Positions 7,967-15,619 of a stretch of 64,000 nt of DNA are shown here, piece by piece (position 1 is the stretch's first letter; every line of letters starts with the position of its first letter). Below the pieces are notes generated by a model. That model ran no database searches. It worked only from the letters and a program-made list of their open reading frames with translations, and was not told the DNA's origin. This stretch comes from Flavobacterium glycines (GTDB lineage: Bacteria > Bacteroidota > Bacteroidia > Flavobacteriales > Flavobacteriaceae), in the NCBI RefSeq assembly GCF_900100165.1, contig NZ_FNEO01000001.1, forward strand, positions 248,001 to 312,000, in the 5' to 3' direction. Position numbers and translations under genes: made by a program.

Positions 7967-9145
7967 ATGAAAACAGACTTATTTCAAGCTCCGGACTATT
8001 ACAATTTAGACGAATTATTATCGGAAGAACACAAATTAGTTCGTGAAGCAACTCGCGCATGGGTAAAAAAAGAAATAAGCCCTATTATTGAAGACTATGC
8101 TCAAAAAGCCGAATTCCCACAACACATCATTAAAGGATTAGCAGAAATAGGCGGTTTCGGCCCTTATATCCCACAAGAATATGGCGGTGCCGGACTGGAT
8201 CAAATCTCTTATGGTTTAATCATGCAGGAAATTGAACGTGGAGATTCCGGTATTCGTTCAACTGCTTCGGTACAATCTTCATTGGTAATGTATCCTATCT
8301 GGAAATATGGTAGTGAAGAACAAAAATTAAAATTCCTTCCCAAACTAGCCACCGGCGAATTAATGGGCTGTTTTGGACTAACCGAACCCAATCATGGTTC
8401 CGATCCCGGAAGTATGACCACCAATTTTAAAGATGCCGGCGATTATTATTTACTAAACGGAGCCAAAATGTGGATTTCTAACGCTCCATTTGCCGACATA
8501 GCCGTAATTTGGGCAAAAAATGAAGAAGGAAGAATTCACGGATTGATTGTAGAACGCGGAATGGAAGGCTTTTCAACCCCTGAAACCCACAACAAATGGT
8601 CCTTACGCGCTTCGGCAACAGGAGAATTAATTTTTGACAATGTAAAAGTGCCAAAAGAAAATTTACTACCAAACAAATCCGGATTGAGTGCACCATTAGG
8701 ATGTCTGGATTCAGCACGATACGGAATTGCCTGGGGAGCCATTGGAGCAGCCATGGATTGTTATGATACTGCTTTGCGATACGCCAAAGAAAGAATTCAA
8801 TTTGACAAACCTATTGCCGGAATGCAATTACAACAAAAAAAATTAGCCGAAATGATCACCGAAATCACCAAAGCCCAATTATTAACCTGGCGATTAGGAA
8901 CTTTAAGAAATGAAGGCAAAGCAACATCTGCCCAAATTTCGATGGCAAAAAGAAACAATGTAAACATGGCAATAAACATTGCCCGTGAAGCAAGACAAAT
9001 TTTAGGAGCTATGGGAATTACGGGCGACTATTCCATCATGAGACACATGATGAACCTCGAATCGGTAATTACTTATGAAGGAACCCATGACATCCATTTA
9101 TTAATTACAGGAATGGACATTACCGGAATTTCAGCCTTTAAATAA
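7967..9145 (+). CDS. gcdH: Glutaryl-CoA dehydrogenase (acyl-CoA dehydrogenase family)
   Basis: This FAD enzyme oxidises and decarboxylates glutaryl-CoA to crotonyl-CoA in lysine and tryptophan breakdown. The 392 residues cover the full fold. The catalytic Glu is in TYEGTHDIH (Glu371). RSTASVQSSLVM near residue 100 keeps the Arg typical of glutaryl-CoA dehydrogenases, and FGLTEPNHGSD is the acyl-CoA dehydrogenase signature. The TYEGTHDIH form favours the glutaryl type over short-chain dehydrogenases. No other lysine-degradation gene is nearby. Confidence 0.88.
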   Translation: MKTDLFQAPDYYNLDELLSEEHKLVREATRAWVKKEISPIIEDYAQKAEFPQHIIKGLAEIGGFGPYIPQEYGGAGLDQISYGLIMQEIERGDSGIRSTASVQSSLVMYPIWKYGSEEQKLKFLPKLATGELMGCFGLTEPNHGSDPGSMTTNFKDAGDYYLLNGAKMWISNAPFADIAVIWAKNEEGRIHGLIVERGMEGFSTPETHNKWSLRASATGELIFDNVKVPKENLLPNKSGLSAPLGCLDSARYGIAWGAIGAAMDCYDTALRYAKERIQFDKPIAGMQLQQKKLAEMITEITKAQLLTWRLGTLRNEGKATSAQISMAKRNNVNMAINIAREARQILGAMGITGDYSIMRHMMNLESVITYEGTHDIHLLITGMDITGISAFK

Positions 9146-9255
9146 CATTACCTCAAAACCTTTATTCCAATAAATTCGTAAATAGTACAAAAGGAATTTA
9201 GAATCGAATAAAATAAACACTTATTAAAGTATTGATAAAATTGATGATTAAATCT

Positions 9256-9284
9256 TTTGAAGAATAGGAGCTTTTTTATCTTTA
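9256..9284 (+). promoter_or_regulatory. Promoter of the DUF3050 gene
   Basis: TTTG at 9256-9259 and TATCTTTA at 9277-9284 are 17 bp apart and match the flavobacterial consensus at all but one base. The element lies inside the longest possible reading frame, so the true start must be the later ATG at 9302. Confidence 0.65.
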
Positions 9285-9301
9285 CATCAAATTATTTCAC
9301 A

Positions 9302-10084
9302 ATGAACATTCAACATATCAATAAAAGCATCGAAACCCAAAAAAGCACACTATTACAGCACTCGCTTTATACTAAGGTTAAAACCATCGAAGACTTACGC
9401 ACTTTTTTGGAAAACCATGTTTATGCAGTTTGGGACTTCATGTCTTTATTAAAAGCACTGCAAGAAAGATTGACCTGCACCAACACGCCTTGGTTTGCCA
9501 CAAAAAACCCTGAAACAAGATACTTAATTAACGAAATTGTTTTAGCTGAAGAAACTGACCTGACTCTTGACGGAAGACACCTCAGCCATTACGAAATGTA
9601 CATTGAAGCCATGGAAGCCTGTGGGGCTGATACCAGCAAAATCAACATTTTTTTATCCGATGTTCAATCGTTACAAAATATATTTGTCGCTATTAAAAAA
9701 AGCGATTTACACCCAAACATTAAAGCTTTTTTGGATTTTACTTTCCGGGTAATAGAAGAAGGAAAGCCTCATGAAATAGCAGCTGCTTTTACCTTTGGAA
9801 GAGAAGACTTAATACCGAGTATGTTCTTTGCAATCTTAAAAAACTTTCAGGAGCAATTTCCGGAAACTGATTTAACGAAGCTAATTTATTATTTTGAAAG
9901 ACATATCGAATTAGATGCCGATGAACACGGACCAATGGCTATGCAAATGATCAATGAACTTTGCGAAGAAGACGAACAAAAATGGAAAGAAGTGGAAGAA
10001 GTATCAATTCTTGCTCTTGAAAAAAGAATCGAACTTTGGAATGCCATTGAAGAAATCATAACAATGAAGGTCGAAATGGCCTAA
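9302..10084 (+). CDS. DUF3050 (haem-oxygenase-like fold) protein
   Basis: This soluble, mostly helical protein of 260 residues belongs to DUF3050 by its opening pattern (HINKSIETQKSTLLQHSLY) and the conserved HVYAVWDFMSLLKALQ segment. The later conserved stretches AFTFGREDLIPSMF and YYFERHIELDADEHGPMA carry His and acidic residues that could bind iron, as in haem-oxygenase-like oxidases. The exact activity is unknown. I chose the ATG at 9302 because a good promoter overlaps the upstream extension. A strong terminator follows. Confidence 0.82.
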   Translation: MNIQHINKSIETQKSTLLQHSLYTKVKTIEDLRTFLENHVYAVWDFMSLLKALQERLTCTNTPWFATKNPETRYLINEIVLAEETDLTLDGRHLSHYEMYIEAMEACGADTSKINIFLSDVQSLQNIFVAIKKSDLHPNIKAFLDFTFRVIEEGKPHEIAAAFTFGREDLIPSMFFAILKNFQEQFPETDLTKLIYYFERHIELDADEHGPMAMQMINELCEEDEQKWKEVEEVSILALEKRIELWNAIEEIITMKVEMA

Positions 10085-10085
10085 T

Positions 10086-10120
10086 AAAAAAAGCTGTTTT
10101 CTTAGAAAACAGCTTTTTTT
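10086..10120. terminator. Bidirectional terminator
   Basis: A 16-bp perfect stem (A7GCTGTTTTC / GAAAACAGCT7) with a three-base loop lies between the converging DUF3050 and ferredoxin genes. Confidence 0.93.
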
Positions 10121-10138
10121 GTATTTTAAAAGGATATA

Positions 10139-10456
10139 TTAACTCTCAGGAGCCAATTCCAACTCAAGACCTTCTAAATCTACCGTAATAGGAATTTGAC
10201 AACCCAAACGGCTATTAGACTTAACGTAGAAAGCCTCAGAAAGCATCGCTTCTTCATCTTCTCCCATTTCCGGCAATGCCACATCATTCAACACATAACA
10301 TTGACAAGAAGCACACATGGCCATTCCTCCACAAGTTCCTTCAACAGGCAACTCATAAGCCTTACAAAGTTCCATGATATTCATAGCCATATCTGTAGGA
10401 GCCTGTAATTCGTGAACCACTCCTTCTCTATCCTTAATTTTTATTAAAACATCCAT
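10139..10456 (-). CDS. Adrenodoxin-type [2Fe-2S] ferredoxin
   Basis: This 105-residue electron carrier has the C-x5-C-x2-C...C ligand set of vertebrate-type ferredoxins (Cys42, Cys48, Cys51, Cys86; CGGMAMCASC then LGCQIP). It lacks the plant-type spacing. Partner reductases and oxidases are not visible here. It is the third gene of a leftward Fe-S group after mrp and the NifU-like gene, with 65 bp to the latter, so a link to Fe-S cluster assembly is plausible. Confidence 0.92.
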   Translation of the reverse strand: MDVLIKIKDREGVVHELQAPTDMAMNIMELCKAYELPVEGTCGGMAMCASCQCYVLNDVALPEMGEDEEAMLSEAFYVKSNSRLGCQIPITVDLEGLELELAPES

Positions 10457-10521
10457 TTTTTACTATTGGGAATTGATTGAACAATATAATTTCGGCAAAA
10501 ATCTTTTTTAGACAAAACGCC

Positions 10522-10761
10522 TTACAAGATATTTACAACAGTTTCTATTTGTGGAGCAAACTTTTTAATCGTTGTCTCAACACCAGCTTTAAGTGTCATT
10601 TGATTTACACTACAATTAGTACAAGCACCTTCAAGACGCACTTTTACATGCTTATCGTCTTCAATAGATATAAGACTTATATTTCCTCCATCTGACTCTA
10701 AGAAAGGTCTGATTTCAGCAAGTGCTTTTTGAACTTCAATTGTTAATTCTTCTGTTGTCAT
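10522..10761 (-). CDS. NifU-like C-terminal domain Fe-S scaffold
   Basis: This 79-residue protein is a stand-alone NifU C-terminal (Nfu) domain, which carries an Fe-S cluster between two subunits. The ligands are in EGACTNCSVNQMTL (Cys47 and Cys50), preceded by the usual LAEIRPFLESDGG. It begins 14 bp after the mrp stop codon, so the two are co-transcribed and probably act together in cluster delivery. Confidence 0.93.
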   Translation of the reverse strand: MTTEELTIEVQKALAEIRPFLESDGGNISLISIEDDKHVKVRLEGACTNCSVNQMTLKAGVETTIKKFAPQIETVVNIL

Positions 10762-10775
10762 TTTCTTTTCTTAAA

Positions 10776-11903
10776 TTATTTTTTTACCGCTGAACAACCA
10801 GCCATAGTAGTAATTTTTATTGCTTCAGTAGCAGGTAAATTTTCATTTCTGCTTACTGTTTCTTCCACCACTTTACGAGTAATATTTTCAAAAACTGTTT
10901 CGATAACCGAACCTGTTTGTAAAGCTGCCGGACGACCATAATCTCCCGCTTCACGAATAGATTGTACAATTGGAACTTCTCCTAAAAAAGGCACCGCCAA
11001 ATCATCAGCAAGGTTCTTTGCCCCTTCCTGACCAAAAATATAATATTTGTTATTTGGTAATTCTTCCGGTGTAAAGTAAGCCATATTTTCAATAATTCCT
11101 AAAACAGGAACATTAATAGCTTCCGACATAAACATAGAAACTCCTTTTTTAGCATCTGCTAATGCTACCGCCTGAGGTGTACTCACCACTACTGCTCCGG
11201 TTACCGGCAAAGATTGCATAATAGAAAGATGAATATCTCCTGTTCCCGGAGGTAAATCGATTAACATGAAATCCAATTCTCCCCAATCGGCATCAAAAAT
11301 CATTTGATTTAAGGCTTTAGAAGCCATAGGTCCTCTCCAAATTACAGCCTGACTTGGCGAAGTAAAAAACCCAATAGAAAGCATTTTTACTTCATAACTT
11401 TCAATAGGTTTCATTTTTGATTTCCCATCAACCGTAACAGAAATTGGTTTTTCATTTTCAACATCAAACATGATAGGCATAGATGGCCCGTAGATATCAG
11501 CGTCTAAAACACCAACTGAGAATCCCATCTTAGCTAAGCTAACTGCCAGGTTTGCTGTAACAGTAGATTTCCCTACTCCTCCTTTTCCGGAAGCAACAGC
11601 TATAATATTTTTAATCCCGGGAATTGCTTTCCCTTTAATTTCTGGTTTTTCCGGTGTTTCAACTTTTATGTTTACTTTAATTTTAGCTTCGGCAGAAACT
11701 TTCTCCAGAATTGTTTTTTTGATATCGTCTTCTGCACGTTTTTTAATATGCATTGCCGGAGTATGTAAAACTAAATCAACAACTACCTCATCTCCAAAAG
11801 TGATTACATTACTAACAGCACCACTTTCAACCATGTTTTTCCCTTCTCCTGCAATAGTAATTGTTTCTAAAGCTTTAAGAATTTCTTTTCTATCTAATTT
11901 CAT
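10776..11903 (-). CDS. mrp: Mrp/ApbC-family Fe-S cluster carrier ATPase
   Basis: This is a P-loop ATPase that carries or inserts Fe-S clusters. The N-terminal 85 residues form a DUF59 (MIP18-like) domain, followed by the deviant Walker A GKGGVGKS at residues 106-113 and DLPPGTGD. The region after ENMAYF normally holds the CxxC ligand pair in E. coli-type Mrp, but here it reads TPEELPNNKYYIFG, with no cysteine. The only cysteine near the C-terminus is in MAGCSAVKK. It leads the operon with the NifU-like gene and the ferredoxin. Confidence 0.92.
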   Translation of the reverse strand: MKLDRKEILKALETITIAGEGKNMVESGAVSNVITFGDEVVVDLVLHTPAMHIKKRAEDDIKKTILEKVSAEAKIKVNIKVETPEKPEIKGKAIPGIKNIIAVASGKGGVGKSTVTANLAVSLAKMGFSVGVLDADIYGPSMPIMFDVENEKPISVTVDGKSKMKPIESYEVKMLSIGFFTSPSQAVIWRGPMASKALNQMIFDADWGELDFMLIDLPPGTGDIHLSIMQSLPVTGAVVVSTPQAVALADAKKGVSMFMSEAINVPVLGIIENMAYFTPEELPNNKYYIFGQEGAKNLADDLAVPFLGEVPIVQSIREAGDYGRPAALQTGSVIETVFENITRKVVEETVSRNENLPATEAIKITTMAGCSAVKK

Positions 11904-11976
11904 TACTAAATTTACTATTTTTCAATTGCTATTTTCAGTTTAAAAAAGAACATTTATTTAAACTGATTTCAGATTG

Positions 11977-11984
11977 CAAAGATA
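11977..11984 (-). promoter_or_regulatory. Candidate -7 box for mrp
   Basis: The minus strand reads TATCTTTG, an exact TAnnTTTG match, 74 bp upstream of the mrp start. No TTTG is visible at -33. Confidence 0.5.
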
Positions 11985-12075
11985 AGAGATTAAGTTCTTA
12001 ATTTAAAGGATTTAAAATTGTATTTATTAATAGCCCAATAGTTCTAACGATAAAGTCTTTCATTGTGATTTTTAA

Positions 12076-12426
12076 CTACTTAAATTCAGGAATCTCTTGT
12101 TGTGGATCCCAAAAAAAGTTTTCAAAATCCACTATTTGATTATCAACTACTTTTAGCCCTTCACTTTCTAATAATTGTTGCATTAAATTAGTTCCGTCAA
12201 AATGGAATTTACCCGTAAGCAATCCTTTTCGATTCACCACTCTATGCGCCGGCACATCTTCCATTGTATGCGAAGCATTCATAGCCCAACCCACCATTCT
12301 TGCTGAACGAGCCGCACCAAGAGCCTTTGCAATTGCCCCATAAGAAGTCACTCTTCCATAAGGAATTTGCCTGGCTACCGCATAAACCCTTTCAAAAAAA
12401 TTAGCGTTATTTAAATTCTCAGGCAT
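12076..12426 (-). CDS. Alkyltransferase-like (ATL) DNA-binding protein
   Basis: This 116-residue protein has the MGMT DNA-binding domain: GRVTSYGAIA, then ARMVGWAMN, then the active-site loop PAHRVV (residues 59-64). The methyl-accepting Cys of PCHR is replaced by Ala60, so it cannot repair O6-alkylguanine directly. ATL proteins bind such lesions and hand them to nucleotide excision repair. The Arg finger (SAR in AARSARMVG) is retained. It stands between mrp and a LysE-type gene with no obvious partner. Confidence 0.88.
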   Translation of the reverse strand: MPENLNNANFFERVYAVARQIPYGRVTSYGAIAKALGAARSARMVGWAMNASHTMEDVPAHRVVNRKGLLTGKFHFDGTNLMQQLLESEGLKVVDNQIVDFENFFWDPQQEIPEFK

Positions 12427-12476
12427 ATCCGTTTTTATTTAAAGCATTTGTAGAATACAAAAAAACAACCTAAAAT

Positions 12477-13112
12477 CTATAAAAAATAATATTGCAAAAT
12501 ATTCACCAGCGCAATTAAAGACACAAGACCTGTAATACTGCCAATGATGACATTCATGTTTCGAAGAAAATAATCAGCCTTTTTTTCAATTTTTTGAAAA
12601 AAGACAATGTAAAAGTAAAAAACAAGAAAAGAACCCAAAACCGCTCCGCTTACAAAAATTAAAATCGAAATCAGGTCAAATGAAAACAATGCATAAGACG
12701 ACAACGAAACACTTACAAAAACATAATAAGGGATTGGAAAAAAATTCAACGCAGACAAAAGCATACCTAAAAAGAAACGCTTCTTTTTACTGTTCTTTTT
12801 TATTTTAGGCTTCTTAAGTTTTGGTTTTTTAGCTATCCATAAAAAATACACTGTCAAAAGACCAAAAACAACAAAACCTACTTCACGTAACAACAGTACA
12901 ATATCAGGTCGTGCGTTAATTATTCGGGCAAACAAAACAGCTAAATAGACCTGAAGAAAAATAACAAATACAGCCCCTGAAACAAACCAAAAAGCATGAT
13001 GCCTTCCGTCTTTCATGCTTACTTTGGCAGCAGTCATATTCAACAAACCCGGAGGAGTAATTCCTATAAAGGCTGAAATAAAACCAGATAATAAGGAAAT
13101 AATTAAATTCAT
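12477..13112 (-). CDS. LysE-family transporter
   Basis: This 211-residue membrane protein has about six hydrophobic segments and the LysE-family N-terminus (FISAFIGITPPGLLNMTAAKVSMKDG), with the PPGLLN motif in place of the common PGP. A Lys-rich cytoplasmic loop (residues about 97-111) divides the helices. LysE proteins export amino acids or related metabolites. The substrate cannot be told from sequence. It begins 41 bp downstream of trmB on the same strand. Confidence 0.85.
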   Translation of the reverse strand: MNLIISLLSGFISAFIGITPPGLLNMTAAKVSMKDGRHHAFWFVSGAVFVIFLQVYLAVLFARIINARPDIVLLLREVGFVVFGLLTVYFLWIAKKPKLKKPKIKKNSKKKRFFLGMLLSALNFFPIPYYVFVSVSLSSYALFSFDLISILIFVSGAVLGSFLVFYFYIVFFQKIEKKADYFLRNMNVIIGSITGLVSLIALVNILQYYFL

Positions 13113-13153
13113 AAGCCTGTTATAGAAATCTTCTGGGTTGTTTAAGCAAAAAA

Positions 13154-13831
13154 TTAATCTTTAATTTTAAAACGAATAAATGTGATTGCTTTATTAATTT
13201 CTAAATATTGTTTTTCGTAAAAAGTCTGAAAAGCAGTCACTTCCTCTGGACTTCCTTCATTTACATACACATTGTGATTCGCATACAAAACCTCATGTCC
13301 TTCTCCATGAAGCAATCCTAATGTATAACCGTGCATGAATTCACTATCGGTTTTAAGATTGACTACTCCGTCTTTTTTAAGGATTTTTTTATACAGTTGC
13401 AAAAACTGAGAATTAGTCATTCTGTGTTTGGTGCGTTTGTATTTAATTTGAGGATCCGGAAAAGTAATCCAGATTTCGTCTACTTCATTTTCAGCAAAAA
13501 TATGATTAATCAACTCAATTTGAGTACGAACAAAGGCTACGTTATGCAATCCCGTTTCAACAGCCGTTTTAGCACCACGCCAAAAACGAGCTCCTTTGAT
13601 ATCAATCCCAATAAAGTTTTTATCCGGATATCTTTCAGCTAATCCAACAGAGTATTCTCCTTTACCACAGCCTAACTCTAGAACAACAGGATTGTCATTT
13701 TTAAAGAAATCTGTATTCCATTTCCCTCTTAACGGAAATAAATCACCTACTACCTCTTCTCTTGTTGGTTGAAAAACATTATTGAATGTTTCGTTCTCTT
13801 TGAATCGTTTTAATTTATTTTTACTTCCCAC
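13154..13831 (-). CDS. trmB: tRNA (guanine-N7-)-methyltransferase
   Basis: This enzyme makes m7G46 in tRNA. The 225-residue protein has the SAM motif LELGCGKGEYSVGLA at about residue 50 and the family signature ITFPDPQIKYKRTKHRM. Length and motif order are typical. A LysE-type gene follows closely on the same strand, but the two functions are not linked. The minus strand carries TAATTTTG (13851-13858) 20 bp upstream, a possible -7 box. Confidence 0.95.
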   Translation of the reverse strand: MGSKNKLKRFKENETFNNVFQPTREEVVGDLFPLRGKWNTDFFKNDNPVVLELGCGKGEYSVGLAERYPDKNFIGIDIKGARFWRGAKTAVETGLHNVAFVRTQIELINHIFAENEVDEIWITFPDPQIKYKRTKHRMTNSQFLQLYKKILKKDGVVNLKTDSEFMHGYTLGLLHGEGHEVLYANHNVYVNEGSPEEVTAFQTFYEKQYLEINKAITFIRFKIKD

Positions 13832-13874
13832 TGTTTTTAAAATATTTGCGCAAAATTAAGCAAATAAATAAGAC

Positions 13875-13911
13875 CTAGGGCAAGCTTTTATAAAATAAAA
13901 ACCTGCCCTAG
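13875..13911 (-). terminator. Probable terminator after amt
   Basis: CTAGGGCA (13875-13882) pairs with TGCCCTAG (about 13904-13911), with an A/T-rich complementary inner part. The T tract on the minus strand is interrupted, so termination may be partial. Confidence 0.5.
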
Positions 13912-13938
13912 TATATAATTCAATCCTTAAGAAACAAC

Positions 13939-15303
13939 TTATTCAGTGCATTCAATAGGAGAAAGTGTTTCATCATGTTGAGACAAATCCAATCCCATAA
14001 TTTCAGCTTCTTCTGAAACACGCATTGGAATAATTTTATCTGTAATTTTAAACAACAAATACGCTCCAAAGAAAGTATAAATGGAAACTAACAACAATGC
14101 AGTCATGTGATGTCCAAAAACACCCCATCCGCCATGAAGCAAACTGGCATCTTCTCCATGAGCAAAAATAGCTGTCAAAATCATACCCATAATTCCCCCT
14201 ACTCCATGACACGCAAATACATCAAGCGTATCGTCAATTCCTTTTAAATATTTAGAATACACAATTTTATTTGAAACTAATGCAGCTACAAATCCAAAAA
14301 ACATACTTTCCGGAACTGAAACATAACCTGCCGCAGGCGTTATCGAAACTAATCCTACAACAGCTCCAATACAAGCCCCAAGAGCTGAAACTTTTCTACC
14401 ATTAATTCTGTCAAAAAATATCCAGGTTAACATAGCTGCCGCCGATGCCGTTGTGGTTGTACCAAAAGCCATTGCTGCAACTCCATTAGCTTCCATAGAA
14501 GAACCGGCGTTAAAACCAATCCACCCAAACCAAAGCATTCCTGTTCCCAATAAAACAAACGGAATATTGGTTGGCACATGATTGCTGTTTTTTCTTTTAC
14601 CCAAAACCAAAACTCCTGCCAGTGCTGCAAATCCGGCACTCATATGCACTACTGTTCCTCCGGCGAAGTCTTTTACACCAAAGAAAGAACCCAAAATCCC
14701 TGTTGGATACCAAACTGCATGACACAAAGGAGAATAGATAAAAATACTAAACAAACAAATGAAAAGTAAATACGAAATAAAACGTACGCGTTCCGCAAAT
14801 GAACCTGTAATAATTGCCGGCGCAATGATTGCAAACTTCATCTGAAATAAAGCAAAAAGCATAAAAGGAACAGTACTAGCGATTAATTTATGAGGTAAAA
14901 CGCCCACATAATCAAAAAAGGTAAAGGTTGTTGGGTCTCCTACAAAACTATAAAAACCATCTCCAATATGAATCCCCACAGGTTCTCCAAAAGCCAGACT
15001 AAATCCAACTACTACCCATATCAAAGTTACTACCCCCATACAAATAAAACTTTGTAACATAGTAGAAATTACATTTTTCTTCCCCACCATACCTCCATAA
15101 AAGAAAGCTAATCCCGGCGTCATAATTAAAACCAAACAGCAAGATGTAAGCATCCATGCAACATCGGCAGGTATAATTTGGTCTATTGTCCCAAATTGAG
15201 AATGAACTGCTTCTGGTTCCAAAGGCACTTCCCAAAAAAGTCCCGAGATACAAACAATACTAATTACAACAAAAGAAATGATCCAGCGTTTCTCAATTTT
15301 CAT
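13939..15303 (-). CDS. amt: Ammonium transporter
   Basis: This 454-residue inner-membrane channel moves ammonium into the cell. It has about eleven membrane segments after an N-terminal hydrophobic stretch that may be cleaved, and both conserved histidines (GGTVVHMSAG and FACHGVGGIMG). AFFYGGMVGKKN is the usual family motif near the N-terminus. The customary P-II gene (glnK/glnB) is not next to it on either side, so regulation may come from elsewhere. A TAAATTTG -7 box precedes it. Confidence 0.95.
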   Translation of the reverse strand: MKIEKRWIISFVVISIVCISGLFWEVPLEPEAVHSQFGTIDQIIPADVAWMLTSCCLVLIMTPGLAFFYGGMVGKKNVISTMLQSFICMGVVTLIWVVVGFSLAFGEPVGIHIGDGFYSFVGDPTTFTFFDYVGVLPHKLIASTVPFMLFALFQMKFAIIAPAIITGSFAERVRFISYLLFICLFSIFIYSPLCHAVWYPTGILGSFFGVKDFAGGTVVHMSAGFAALAGVLVLGKRKNSNHVPTNIPFVLLGTGMLWFGWIGFNAGSSMEANGVAAMAFGTTTTASAAAMLTWIFFDRINGRKVSALGACIGAVVGLVSITPAAGYVSVPESMFFGFVAALVSNKIVYSKYLKGIDDTLDVFACHGVGGIMGMILTAIFAHGEDASLLHGGWGVFGHHMTALLLVSIYTFFGAYLLFKITDKIIPMRVSEEAEIMGLDLSQHDETLSPIECTE

Positions 15304-15619
15304 ATTTTCTTAGTTTAACCCATTAAATTCCGGGGGCAAATTTAAAAATAATTTACATTTTAAACTCCAGACAACATAAAATAAGTAACTTTATAACAAA
15401 ACCCCCTATTTTAACCCTCCTAAAATAATTTTGTTATAAAAAAACATAAATTTTAAAGAATTTAACAATTTTAAATATAAAAAACTTTTTGGAACACTTA
15501 TCAAATCCAAACAAAAAAGCTTTTAAAACATAAAACAATAAAAAAAAGTTGTAATTTTTCATAACTAAAACAACTTATTCCGTTTATACTCATTTGGATA
15601 AACCCAAAACAGTTTCTGT
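15304..15619. other. Divergent intergenic region amt / L,D-transpeptidase
   Basis: This 316-bp gap is very AT-rich and holds no coding frame I can support. On the left is the amt -7 box. In the middle, C-rich clusters (15402-15406 and 15415-15420) are followed by TAATTTTG at 15426-15433, a possible -7 box facing the L,D-transpeptidase gene. Nothing else stands out. Confidence 0.5.
15337..15344 (-). promoter_or_regulatory. Candidate -7 box for amt
   Basis: The minus strand reads TAAATTTG, matching TAnnTTTG, 34 bp upstream of the amt start. The -33 element is weak (TTTA). Confidence 0.5.

Noticed and set aside
8209..8979. Antisense frames within glutaryl-CoA dehydrogenase
   Set aside because: These are shadows of the conserved coding sequence with no independent support.
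10196..10695. Open frames on the plus strand across the ferredoxin and NifU-like genes
   Set aside because: They run antisense to clear genes with motifs, show no family features and have no promoter.
15402..15433. C-rich clusters plus TAATTTTG before the L,D-transpeptidase gene, as a third copy of the HTCS-type site
   Set aside because: The C clusters are 13 bp apart rather than 21 and lie 5 bp from the -7 box rather than 21-22, so the layout does not match.
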